Below are positions 33,868 to 42,146 of a stretch of 64,000 nucleotides of DNA, piece by piece. Location of the stretch: contig NZ_JBGGTX010000001.1 of assembly GCF_041287255.1 (NCBI RefSeq), positions 496,001 to 560,000 of the forward strand, given 5' to 3'. Origin of the DNA: Tamlana flava (GTDB taxonomy: Bacteria; Bacteroidota; Bacteroidia; Flavobacteriales; Flavobacteriaceae). The notes beneath the pieces are model-generated. The model saw only the letters and a list, made by a program, of their open reading frames with translations. It was not told where the DNA came from and searched no databases. The position numbers and the translations under genes were made by a program. Each line of letters opens with the position of its first letter. Within the stretch, counting starts at the first letter, position 1.

Positions 33868-35186
33868 TGCTTGTTTAATTCAATTTTTAGAATGTTTTTA
33901 GTGTTCTCGGTCAACCTAAATCTATGATCAGCACGACTACCAATAACCCAAACAATATTATTGCCAGAACAGAGCAGCCATGCATTTTCTTTATCCAACA
34001 AAGAGAACTTTTCATCTTTAAAATACTTACTAAGCTTTTTCTTCTTACCATCCATGCCCAATGGAAAAAACACATCGCCTTCTTGTTTCTTTCTTATTTC
34101 TAAAGGAAACTTTAGTAAGTCTTTATCAACGTAAATGATATTTGATGTGTTATCTGAAGGTATATCTGTTGCTGTCAATAACAATGTTCCAAAAGGCGTT
34201 TCAGCTTTATTGGCTCCTTCTTCTACCAAAATTTCGACAGAAGAGTCTTCTTCCATAATGGGACTCAACAATAAATATTCTCTGTCTTTAATCAAGCGCC
34301 AACCATTTGATTGAATAAATTTGCCTGGCTGGGCATCCAATAAATCAGCTATATTTTCCCATTCAGTAAATCCATTCTCATTAAGAAGTCTATACAAATA
34401 AGCTTTCGGATTTGACTGCTTTTTTATCAAAGAAATATCCATTTGAAAACCAGTTGGTGTTAATTTAATTACACCATCTCTAATTAAATCTGAAATCTTA
34501 TCTTCAATTATATCTTTTGAATCTTTTAAATTATCTATTGTAGTTTGAAAACTCTGTAGTAAACTCGGGTTTATTTCCTTTAAAATAGGCACTACCTCGT
34601 GGCGCAATTTATTACGCAAATATTTCACCGATTTATTGCTGCTGTCATCACGCCACTTTATTTTATTTTCTTTGGCGTATTTATGGATATAATGACTTGA
34701 AAATGGTAACAGAGGACGCACAAATTTTCCATTAATTGATGGGATTCCTGTTAGGCCTTCCAAACCTGTCCCTCGTGTAAAGTTTATTAAAAAGGTTTCC
34801 AGATTATCATCGGCATGATGTGCGGTTAAAATGTAATCGAACTTTAATTGTTCCGCCAGTTCTTCAAACCAATCATAGCGCAATTCGCGGGCCGCCATTT
34901 GAACGGAACGCTTATTATCCTTGGCATATTTTTCGGTATCAAAACGTTGTACAAAAACTTCCAAGTTTAGACCGTCAGCCAATTCCACTACAAAATCTTC
35001 ATCAGCATCACTTTCCTTTCCACGCAAATTGAAATTACAATGTGCCAAAGCCACATCCAAATTCAACTTATGGCACAAATGGGCTAAAACCACGCTATCT
35101 ATTCCACCAGAAACAGCAATGAGCAAACGGCTTTCTTTTAAAAAGCCGAGCTGGTTATCAATGTGGTTCTTTAATTTGTTCAACAT
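33864..35186 (-). CDS. tilS: tRNA(Ile)-lysidine synthetase TilS
   Basis: 440 residues. The N-terminal ATP-pyrophosphatase P-loop SGGIDS is at 26-31. DYILTAHHADDNLETFL and GTGLEGLTGIP are catalytic-domain motifs, and the C-terminal TilS-type domain carries FPLGMDGKKKKLSKYFKDEK. It modifies C34 of tRNA-Ile (CAU) to lysidine, an essential step for AUA decoding. First gene of a minus-strand group, divergent from the sigma-like gene at 35311. Confidence 0.95.
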   Translation of the reverse strand: MLNKLKNHIDNQLGFLKESRLLIAVSGGIDSVVLAHLCHKLNLDVALAHCNFNLRGKESDADEDFVVELADGLNLEVFVQRFDTEKYAKDNKRSVQMAARELRYDWFEELAEQLKFDYILTAHHADDNLETFLINFTRGTGLEGLTGIPSINGKFVRPLLPFSSHYIHKYAKENKIKWRDDSSNKSVKYLRNKLRHEVVPILKEINPSLLQSFQTTIDNLKDSKDIIEDKISDLIRDGVIKLTPTGFQMDISLIKKQSNPKAYLYRLLNENGFTEWENIADLLDAQPGKFIQSNGWRLIKDREYLLLSPIMEEDSSVEILVEEGANKAETPFGTLLLTATDIPSDNTSNIIYVDKDLLKFPLEIRKKQEGDVFFPLGMDGKKKKLSKYFKDEKFSLLDKENAWLLCSGNNIVWVIGSRADHRFRLTENTKNILKIELNKH

Positions 35187-35310
35187 GCTTTCAAATATAC
35201 AACTTTGAGCATTTAAAAGACACCTCTGCCACTATTTGAAATGACAATTATCATTTAAAATGATGCATAAATTTCGTAACTTTAGAATATTAACTTTAAT
35301 ACATGTTGTC

Positions 35311-36003
35311 ATGAGCTCTATAGAAGAATTAAACGACAAGGCCAACCAAGTTGCATTCAACAAAAAGGTGGTTTCAATAACCCAACATTTGCAGGCTTAC
35401 GTAAAACACAGGTTGTACATTGCAGAATCTACGGGCATCATCCCAAAAAACATGTATTCTTCCAATGATTTTATTGACGAAGCCATTGCCAAATACTACG
35501 AAAATGGCTTTAACGTGGATAACGATACGGGAGTTATAAAACTTAAGCTCTTCAAAATTGTTGATGCCGAACTAGATGAACTTTTTAGAAAAGAGGCTTT
35601 TCATAAAGACACTATGAGCACCCATACCATTTTAACCGATGAACTGGATGCCCTTGATGAAAAGTTCACCGTAGATGAAGATTTTGATTTCATCATGAAC
35701 GATGAGCTAAACGATATTTCTTACAAGCAAGAAAACAAGCAAAAGCATCTTTTCTTGTATGACGACAACAATACTTCTGTAGTGGATGCCTTTGAAATAA
35801 AGGATTTAAGTTCTACACATAACAGAAAACTATTGGGCAAAATCTACACTTGGTTACCATTGGGCGTTTCAAATATTGTGGATTTATCGGTGTTTGGCAA
35901 ACTGACCATTGATGAAATTGCCAAAATAAAAAATATTGAAGCCAAGCGTGTAGAGCGTGTTTTGGGAATTGCCGTAAAGTCTTTTAAAAATTATTTGGAT
36001 TAG
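35311..36003 (+). CDS. Conserved sigma-factor-like protein of unknown function
   Basis: 230 residues from ATG 35311; a longer frame from 35260 reads through likely promoter sequence. A helical N-terminal part is followed by an acidic centre (about 105-150) and a C-terminal stretch LSVFGKLTIDEIAKIKNIEAKRVERVLGIAVKSFKNYL that looks like a sigma-70 region 4-type HTH. I see no clear region 2, so it may be a divergent sigma, an anti-sigma-like or a co-regulator. Its stop overlaps the convergent pabB stop by four bases. Confidence 0.5.
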   Translation: MSSIEELNDKANQVAFNKKVVSITQHLQAYVKHRLYIAESTGIIPKNMYSSNDFIDEAIAKYYENGFNVDNDTGVIKLKLFKIVDAELDELFRKEAFHKDTMSTHTILTDELDALDEKFTVDEDFDFIMNDELNDISYKQENKQKHLFLYDDNNTSVVDAFEIKDLSSTHNRKLLGKIYTWLPLGVSNIVDLSVFGKLTIDEIAKIKNIEAKRVERVLGIAVKSFKNYLD

Positions 36004-37292
36004 TTTTCCAAAACCGTTCTCATGGCCTTGGCCTTCACCAAGCACTCTTCGTATTCCCGAAGCGGGTCGCTCTTAACGGTTATAGCACCACCAACGGAAT
36101 ATGACACATATTTTTTGGTTTGGTTGTAAAGAATACTCCTTATAACCACATTAAAATCAAAATTCCCTTCTGGGGTAAAATAGCCAATGGCTCCGGAATA
36201 AACGCCTCTTTTTGTTTCTTCTTGTTCCTCCGCAATGTTCATTGCCGAAATTTTAGGTGCGCCAGTCATACTTCCCATGGGGAATGTACTCTTAATGATA
36301 TCAACCGGATGGGTCGTGCTGTCCACCTCCGATGAAACCGTGGAAATCATCTGGTGAACTTGGTCAAACGTATAAATTTTGCACAATTCCTCAACCTTCA
36401 CACTGCCTTTCAATGCCGTTTTTGAAAGGTCGTTGCGAACCAAATCCACAATCATAACGTTTTCGCTTCTCTCTTTTTTATCTTTCGAAAGATTCAATTT
36501 TAACCTATTATCTTCATCAGGGTTATCTGAGCGCTTTGCCGTACCCTTAATAGGCTGAGAAATGACGGTGTTACCTTCCTTTTTCAAATAGCGCTCCGGA
36601 GATGAGCACAATATATATTTGTCTTTCGTTTTAATAAACGCAGCAAATGGCGGTTTGGAAATATCGTTTAGTTTCTGGTAAGTCTCAAAAGCGTTTATCA
36701 CGGTATTCTCGGCATAGAACTCCTGACAAAAATTCGTCTCGTAAATATCCCCCCGTCGAATATGCCCCAAAATGGCATTTACTTTATCGAAATATTCATC
36801 TTTATGAATACGTAATTTTATTTTGATGTCGCTAGCCACCTTCCCACGCTGGAGCTGCACGCTTTGATTAATGGCCAATAAATCGTCATTCAATTCATTG
36901 GCAACAAAATTCAAATACTGTATTTCAACTTCATTCCCCTTAAATAAAAAGAGTTTTTTTGGCTGGAAGAAAAATAAATCTGGAAAGCCAAGTCCATCAA
37001 AATTCTTGGATTCAAGCGCCTCGATATCGTTCTTTAAATCGTAAGTTAAATAGCCAAAAATCCAATCATTGATATACGTTTGGTATTCCTTTAATTTTGC
37101 AAAGGCATTATGAAAATCGGTCTGAATACTCGTAAAGGCATCAACGGCAAGAATAGCATCATAAGTTGAGTGATTCTGATGGTAGTTATTGGAATCTAAC
37201 CAAACGACATCCTCAAATTGCTGACTCCAAATTAGCGCTTTCTTCTTAAACGCTTGGCCGTCTTTCAGTTTATGGATGTGTGTTTTTCTCAA
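36000..37292 (-). CDS. pabB: Aminodeoxychorismate synthase component I PabB
   Basis: 430 residues of chorismate-binding enzyme. QPIKGTAKR contains the PIKGT lysine motif that separates PabB from anthranilate synthase. GSMTGAPKISAMNIAEE and RGVYSGAIGYFTPEGNFDFNVVIRS are the conserved active-site blocks. With a PabA glutaminase (not in this window) it makes 4-amino-4-deoxychorismate for folate. Single gene, convergent with the sigma-like gene. Confidence 0.92.
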   Translation of the reverse strand: MRKTHIHKLKDGQAFKKKALIWSQQFEDVVWLDSNNYHQNHSTYDAILAVDAFTSIQTDFHNAFAKLKEYQTYINDWIFGYLTYDLKNDIEALESKNFDGLGFPDLFFFQPKKLFLFKGNEVEIQYLNFVANELNDDLLAINQSVQLQRGKVASDIKIKLRIHKDEYFDKVNAILGHIRRGDIYETNFCQEFYAENTVINAFETYQKLNDISKPPFAAFIKTKDKYILCSSPERYLKKEGNTVISQPIKGTAKRSDNPDEDNRLKLNLSKDKKERSENVMIVDLVRNDLSKTALKGSVKVEELCKIYTFDQVHQMISTVSSEVDSTTHPVDIIKSTFPMGSMTGAPKISAMNIAEEQEETKRGVYSGAIGYFTPEGNFDFNVVIRSILYNQTKKYVSYSVGGAITVKSDPLREYEECLVKAKAMRTVLEN

Positions 37293-37372
37293 TCCGTTGG
37301 TTTATGCTGTAAATTTAGAAAGAATACTGAAAACATCGCAAGTTTTGTATCTTTAAGATTAAATATAAGTTT

Positions 37373-38263
37373 ATGCTCTCACTAGAAAACAACCTCCTAA
37401 AAATTGCCGTAAAAAAAACAGGTGCAGAACTGTGTCAAATAACTTCTGCAAAGTATAACACGGAGTTTATGTGGGATGCCAACCCAAATGTTTGGAGCAG
37501 CCATGCACCCAACCTTTTCCCTATTATTTGCACGTTAAAAAACGATACTTATATAGTTGAAAAACAAAGTTATAAACTACCAAAACATGGTTTGATTAGA
37601 AATAACACCGATATTACTTTGCATAATCTTTCGGAAGACAGCTTAACATTAAAACTTGCGTACAACGAAAAGACTTTGAACATCTATCCCTTTAAGTTGG
37701 AATTTTACATGTCATACACACTGAAAGATTCCACCATTATTATTAACCAAACCGTGAAAAATAAAGATTCCAAAACCATATATTACTCCGTTGGTGGCCA
37801 TCCTGCTTTTAAATGTCCCGTTTATGACGATGAAGATTACACCGATTATTTTTTGAAATTTGAACACGCCGAAAACTCCAAAAGACACCTTATAAATATG
37901 GAAAACGGTTTGATTTCATCCAGAAAGAAACCCGTTTTCAACAACAGTAAAATTTTGCCTTTAACACATGATATGTTTGAAGAAGACGCCTTAATTTTTA
38001 AGGATTTAAAATCAAGAAAAGTAACCTTAAAAAGCAAAAAATATGGTGCCCTTTTATCGGTTTCTTATGAAGACTTTCCGTATTTGGGCATTTGGGCAAA
38101 ACCCAATGGCAATTATGTTTGCATTGAACCTTGGTTGGGCATTGCTGACCATGAAAACACCAATCAAGACTTTAAAACTAAAGAAGGTATTTTAAGTTTA
38201 GCGCCAAACAAATACGCCACAGCAACTTACAGTATTGAAATACATAACAGCCATTTAGTGTAA
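37373..38263 (+). CDS. Aldose 1-epimerase family protein (LacX-like)
   Basis: 296 residues of galactose-mutarotase-like beta sandwich. HAPNLFPIICTLKNDTY, KLPKHGLIRN, SVGGHPAFKCPV with the catalytic-type His, and WAKPNGNYVCIEPWLGIAD near the conserved Glu. It matches the LacX branch rather than classic GalM. Probably interconverts sugar anomers; substrate unknown. Begins 80 bases after the divergent pabB start, with a TATCTTTA element just upstream. Confidence 0.85.
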   Translation: MLSLENNLLKIAVKKTGAELCQITSAKYNTEFMWDANPNVWSSHAPNLFPIICTLKNDTYIVEKQSYKLPKHGLIRNNTDITLHNLSEDSLTLKLAYNEKTLNIYPFKLEFYMSYTLKDSTIIINQTVKNKDSKTIYYSVGGHPAFKCPVYDDEDYTDYFLKFEHAENSKRHLINMENGLISSRKKPVFNNSKILPLTHDMFEEDALIFKDLKSRKVTLKSKKYGALLSVSYEDFPYLGIWAKPNGNYVCIEPWLGIADHENTNQDFKTKEGILSLAPNKYATATYSIEIHNSHLV

Positions 38264-38278
38264 AATAATTTTTAAATG

Positions 38279-38286
38279 TAACTTTG
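38279..38286 (+). promoter_or_regulatory. -7 box of the DEAD-box helicase gene
   Basis: TAACTTTG, an exact match to the Bacteroidota -7 element TAnnTTTG, 18 bases upstream of the GTG start. No clear -33 TTG. Confidence 0.5.
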
Positions 38287-38304
38287 CCAGCTAAATAGCA
38301 CCAC

Positions 38305-39657
38305 GTGACATTTCAAAACCTCAATTTAAATACCCCATTATATAACGCCTTAGACGATTTAGGCTTCACCTCGCCAACTCCTGTACAGGAGCAATCCTTT
38401 AACGTTGTAGCCTCCGGAAAAGATGTGGTTGGTATTGCGCAAACAGGTACGGGCAAAACCTTTGCCTACATGTTACCCATTTTAAGGGATTTGAAATTTT
38501 CAAAGCAAGATAACCCCCGCGTACTTGTTTTGGTGCCCACACGTGAATTGGTCATTCAAGTAGTTGAAGAAATTGAAAAACTTTCAAAATACATCAACAA
38601 TAGGGTTTTAGGGGTTTACGGCGGTACCAACATTAATACCCAAAAACAAGACGTTGCCCAAGGTTTGGACATTATTATTGCCACTCCTGGCCGACTTTAT
38701 GATTTGGCAGTTAGTAGGGCTTTGCAATTAAAGTCCATTCAAAAATTGGTAATTGACGAAGTGGATGTGATGCTCGATTTGGGATTCCGACACCAGCTCA
38801 TCAATATTTTTGATATCCTCCCACAGAAACGACAAAACATTATGTTTTCGGCAACCATGACCCATGATGTGGATTTACTGATTAATGATTTTTTCATTAA
38901 TCCAGAGCGTGTTTCCATTGCGGTTTCGGGTACGCCTTTGGAGAATATTGAGCAATCAAGATACGATGTTCCCAATTTCTACACTAAGGTGAATTTATTG
39001 GTGCATCTATTAAACGATGTCGAAACGTTTCATAAAGTTCTAGTTTTTGTGGCTTTCAAGCGCATGGCGGACCGTTTATTTGAAAAGCTCGATGAATATT
39101 TTAAGGAGGAACTTTGTGTTATCCATTCCAATAAAACCCAAAACTATAGACTGAGAAGTATCGAACAATTTAAAAAGGGTGAAAACCGAATTTTGGTGGC
39201 TACCGATGTCATGGCACGCGGTTTGGATATTGATAATGTAAGCCACGTCATTAATTTTGACACACCTGAATATCCTGAAAACTACATGCATCGTATCGGC
39301 AGAACCGGACGCGCCGAACGCAAAGGTGTTGCCATTACATTTTCAACTGAAAAAGAACAAGAACACCTTCAAAATATTGAAGGGTTGATGCAAATGGAAA
39401 TTCCTCTAATTGATTTTCCAGAAATGGTAGATATTTCAACAGAGCTTATTCCAGAAGAGCGCCCTGAAATTAAAGAGCGCAACAACCCAACCAAGCGAAA
39501 AGACGAAGACGAACCTGGACCGGCCTTTCATGAAAAGAAAGCAAAAAACCAAAAGGTGAATTTAGGCGGTTCCTACCGAAGGGAAATAGCCAAAAAATAC
39601 AAAAAGCCAAAAGCCAGAGGGGATAAAAACTATAATAAGCGAAATAAACGTAAGTAA
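38305..39657 (+). CDS. DEAD-box ATP-dependent RNA helicase
   Basis: 450 residues from GTG 38305. All helicase motifs are present: Q motif (GFTSPTPVQEQ), AQTGTGKT, PTREL, TPGR, DEVD in place of DEAD, SAT, and HRIGRTGR. A basic C-terminal tail (about 395-450, KKAKNQKVNLGG and many K/R) is typical of RNA-binding RhlE-like proteins. Role: RNA remodelling in ribosome assembly or decay. Single gene with its own -7 box. Confidence 0.94.
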   Translation: MTFQNLNLNTPLYNALDDLGFTSPTPVQEQSFNVVASGKDVVGIAQTGTGKTFAYMLPILRDLKFSKQDNPRVLVLVPTRELVIQVVEEIEKLSKYINNRVLGVYGGTNINTQKQDVAQGLDIIIATPGRLYDLAVSRALQLKSIQKLVIDEVDVMLDLGFRHQLINIFDILPQKRQNIMFSATMTHDVDLLINDFFINPERVSIAVSGTPLENIEQSRYDVPNFYTKVNLLVHLLNDVETFHKVLVFVAFKRMADRLFEKLDEYFKEELCVIHSNKTQNYRLRSIEQFKKGENRILVATDVMARGLDIDNVSHVINFDTPEYPENYMHRIGRTGRAERKGVAITFSTEKEQEHLQNIEGLMQMEIPLIDFPEMVDISTELIPEERPEIKERNNPTKRKDEDEPGPAFHEKKAKNQKVNLGGSYRREIAKKYKKPKARGDKNYNKRNKRK

Positions 39658-39951
39658 TTGGAAGGGGTTTTGCCATTGCTATTATTTTAATGCTATAAAT
39701 TCATTATCTCGATTATTTTTGCACTATTTTGATTCATGCCTCCGCAGGAATCCAACCTTAATTGAATTATTCTTTAACCATTTCCATATCAAATTAACGA
39801 TTAAAGCCATCCATCCAATTCAATAGGAAGTGACTATATATTTACTGATATCACCATCAAAAAACACATAAATTATAGCTATTTTACCCACCTTTCAAAT
39901 AGCATTTGCCATACTCTACCCTTTATTTGTTATATAATTTTTAAATCCATT

Positions 39952-41826
39952 CTAATTTAAAGCTAGTTCAATTGCATTTCTCGGATGTATTAAAAGCACT
40001 CTTTCGTCCTCCTCTGATTTTGTGCTGGTATTAATAATTATTTCAATCACTTGCTCGGGATTAAGTTTAGGATTAACCGCCAATATTTTGCCAGCCAAAT
40101 TAGCTACATTTGGCGAGGCCATTGAGGTTCCAGAAAAGGCAACTCGGTCTCCACCTGGGACATAACTTTCTACCTCGTAACCGTTTGCATACACATCCAC
40201 GCTTTTACCTTCGGTAGTAAAACTTGTTTTTTTACCTTCAATATCTACGGCACCTACTGTAATTAAATTTGGTAAATTAAGGCTTGATGGATAATTAGCA
40301 GAAAAATCGACATCATCGTTTGAATTACCGGCCGCACAAACAAATAATATTTCCTCTGCAGATTGCAATGCCTTTTTAAAGGAGTTATAAAGTGTTGTGA
40401 AATAGGTTTTTGCAAGTGCTTTTCTTTCCTGATCATCTTTACCAATTCCGTTGAGCTCCAAGACTGAAACAGTGCCTTCGTAACTGTTATGCCAACTCAT
40501 ATTAACAACGCGTACTTTTTTATCTTTCAAGTATCCCACTATTTCGCCAAAGGATTTTACCTTATTAGCAATAATTTCCTCATTGGGAGGGCTTGGAATG
40601 CTCTTATAGTTAAATGTAATCCTTGCCGACATTATCTTAGCCATTTCATTTCCAGCTTCTGCTATTCCGGCCACGTGTGTTCCATGGGCATAATTACTAT
40701 ATAGAGATAAGGTTTCAATAAACCCTTTGACATCTTCTGATTTTAATTGAGTTAAATAATTCTTTAGGTTTGAAGCTTCCTTTGAATTAATGTTAGATCT
40801 CAAATCCATAAAACCTTTTAAGAACTGCTGGTAAGTAAGTTTATCCTTTAAGTTATTAGCCATTGGTTCAAGATAATTGGGGTCTTTGAGCCCTTCCATA
40901 TTGTGTGCAATTCCATAGACATCGTCAATAAAGCCATTTCCATCCGAATCTTTACCATCAAATTTTTCCTTGTCGTTCTTCCATTGTTTCTTTTTGGGTA
41001 GTATCGGTGTATCGACACCAGAATCCCAAATGCCTATTATAACATTTGAATATTTTGGGTTCTCCTTAATCTCAATTTCTCTCTCTTTCCAAATATTATG
41101 TTTTTCTACTTTGGCTTCATTCTCCTCAAGTATCATTCTATAAGCTTGGTGAAATGCTTCTTTATAGGGAATAAAATAGTTTAGAGTATAATACATGTTA
41201 ATTAACCCGTTAACCAAATTTCCAGGTACTTCTCCTTGATTATTATCGAGTGCAGGTTGAATTTGACTTTTAATAAGTCCCAACAAAATATTTTCTCCCA
41301 TAATCTCAATTCGCCCTTTTGCAGCCTCAATATCTTCCTGGATCACTACAAAATCTGCGGCATGTAACTTGTCTTCCAAAGATTTGGTTATATGAGTATT
41401 AATTATATTAGGTTCCATGGTGTTATATTGAACCACAGCATTGATAAATGCTTCTGTTGAAATTCCTAATGTGATTTTCTGGGATGCTTTATCAGCCAAT
41501 TTTCTTTCAATCTTAATATACTCAATGGCCTTATTATAATCACCTTCAAGAATACTTATATTCCTTAATTTACCGTAATAACCTCTAAGAGTGGCATTTT
41601 CCTTTATGTCGTATTTTCCCAAATCAGCCAACAAGTCATTTTTAATCATGGCCGCTAGATCCATGATGTTTTCTTTATTTTTTACAATGGCTAAAGCATC
41701 CTTGTTTTCAAGTACATAAGAATGTTTTGGTAAGTCTTCCGCTTTTGTAACAACTATTTTGTCCTGGGCATTGACAAAACGTAAAGATGAAATTAACATT
41801 ACTGATAAAATGACGTAGTTTTTCAT
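39952..41826 (-). CDS. Secreted subtilisin-like serine protease (S8)
   Basis: 624 residues. Signal peptide 1-20, then a long helical region (about 25-255) that may be a propeptide or its own domain. The catalytic domain carries D268 (GIWDSGVDTP), H384 (AHGTHVAGI), oxyanion N501 (AAGNSN) and S568 (SGTSMASPN). Between D and H lies an EF-hand-like calcium loop DSDGNGFIDD at 293-302. There is no T9SS sorting domain at the C-terminus, which ends shortly after the protease fold. Exported, probably periplasmic or outer-membrane associated. Confidence 0.9.
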   Translation of the reverse strand: MKNYVILSVMLISSLRFVNAQDKIVVTKAEDLPKHSYVLENKDALAIVKNKENIMDLAAMIKNDLLADLGKYDIKENATLRGYYGKLRNISILEGDYNKAIEYIKIERKLADKASQKITLGISTEAFINAVVQYNTMEPNIINTHITKSLEDKLHAADFVVIQEDIEAAKGRIEIMGENILLGLIKSQIQPALDNNQGEVPGNLVNGLINMYYTLNYFIPYKEAFHQAYRMILEENEAKVEKHNIWKEREIEIKENPKYSNVIIGIWDSGVDTPILPKKKQWKNDKEKFDGKDSDGNGFIDDVYGIAHNMEGLKDPNYLEPMANNLKDKLTYQQFLKGFMDLRSNINSKEASNLKNYLTQLKSEDVKGFIETLSLYSNYAHGTHVAGIAEAGNEMAKIMSARITFNYKSIPSPPNEEIIANKVKSFGEIVGYLKDKKVRVVNMSWHNSYEGTVSVLELNGIGKDDQERKALAKTYFTTLYNSFKKALQSAEEILFVCAAGNSNDDVDFSANYPSSLNLPNLITVGAVDIEGKKTSFTTEGKSVDVYANGYEVESYVPGGDRVAFSGTSMASPNVANLAGKILAVNPKLNPEQVIEIIINTSTKSEEDERVLLIHPRNAIELALN

Positions 41827-42146
41827 GATACTTCTATTTTATGTTTTAGTTAGCACAAGTTTTTAAAATTTCCAAACTTATTTTACTCGTTAAAACGCCT
41901 AGATATGTAGTTGTTTTAAATATTTTATATCAGATGATATTGAAACCGCTTTGGGGAGATAGGCCAAGTTAGGTATTAATAAAGGAAAAAACAAATAATC
42001 AGAATTTACATTAAAGCCATGAATACCATTAAACAAACAGCCTAAAAAACGGACACCTGCCTACCGTATGTAGCCAGTCAGGTACACAAGAATTATAAAT
42101 GCCTGTTTTCAAAAAGAAAGTTTAAATAACCTAAATTCTTTATTAC
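41827..42146. other. 320-base spacer between the glucosidase 3' end and the protease 5' end
   Basis: Upstream region of the minus-strand protease and downstream region of the minus-strand glucosidase. Contains the hairpin at 42056-42082; the remainder is AT-rich with no convincing ORF or motif. Confidence 0.5.
42056..42082 (-). terminator. Probable terminator of the glucosidase gene
   Basis: An imperfect inverted repeat with arms CCTGACT and AGGCAGG (minus strand). It is followed after a few bases by a run of six T (TGTCCGTTTTTTAGG). It lies 65 bases past the glucosidase stop. Confidence 0.45.

Noticed and set aside
36000..37292. Anthranilate synthase component I (TrpE) for the chorismate enzyme
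   Set aside because: The PIKGT lysine motif and absence of trp neighbours favour PabB.
39658..39951. Possible small gene or terminator in the spacer after the helicase gene
   Set aside because: No ORF with sensible composition and no hairpin with T-run; only AT-rich sequence seen.
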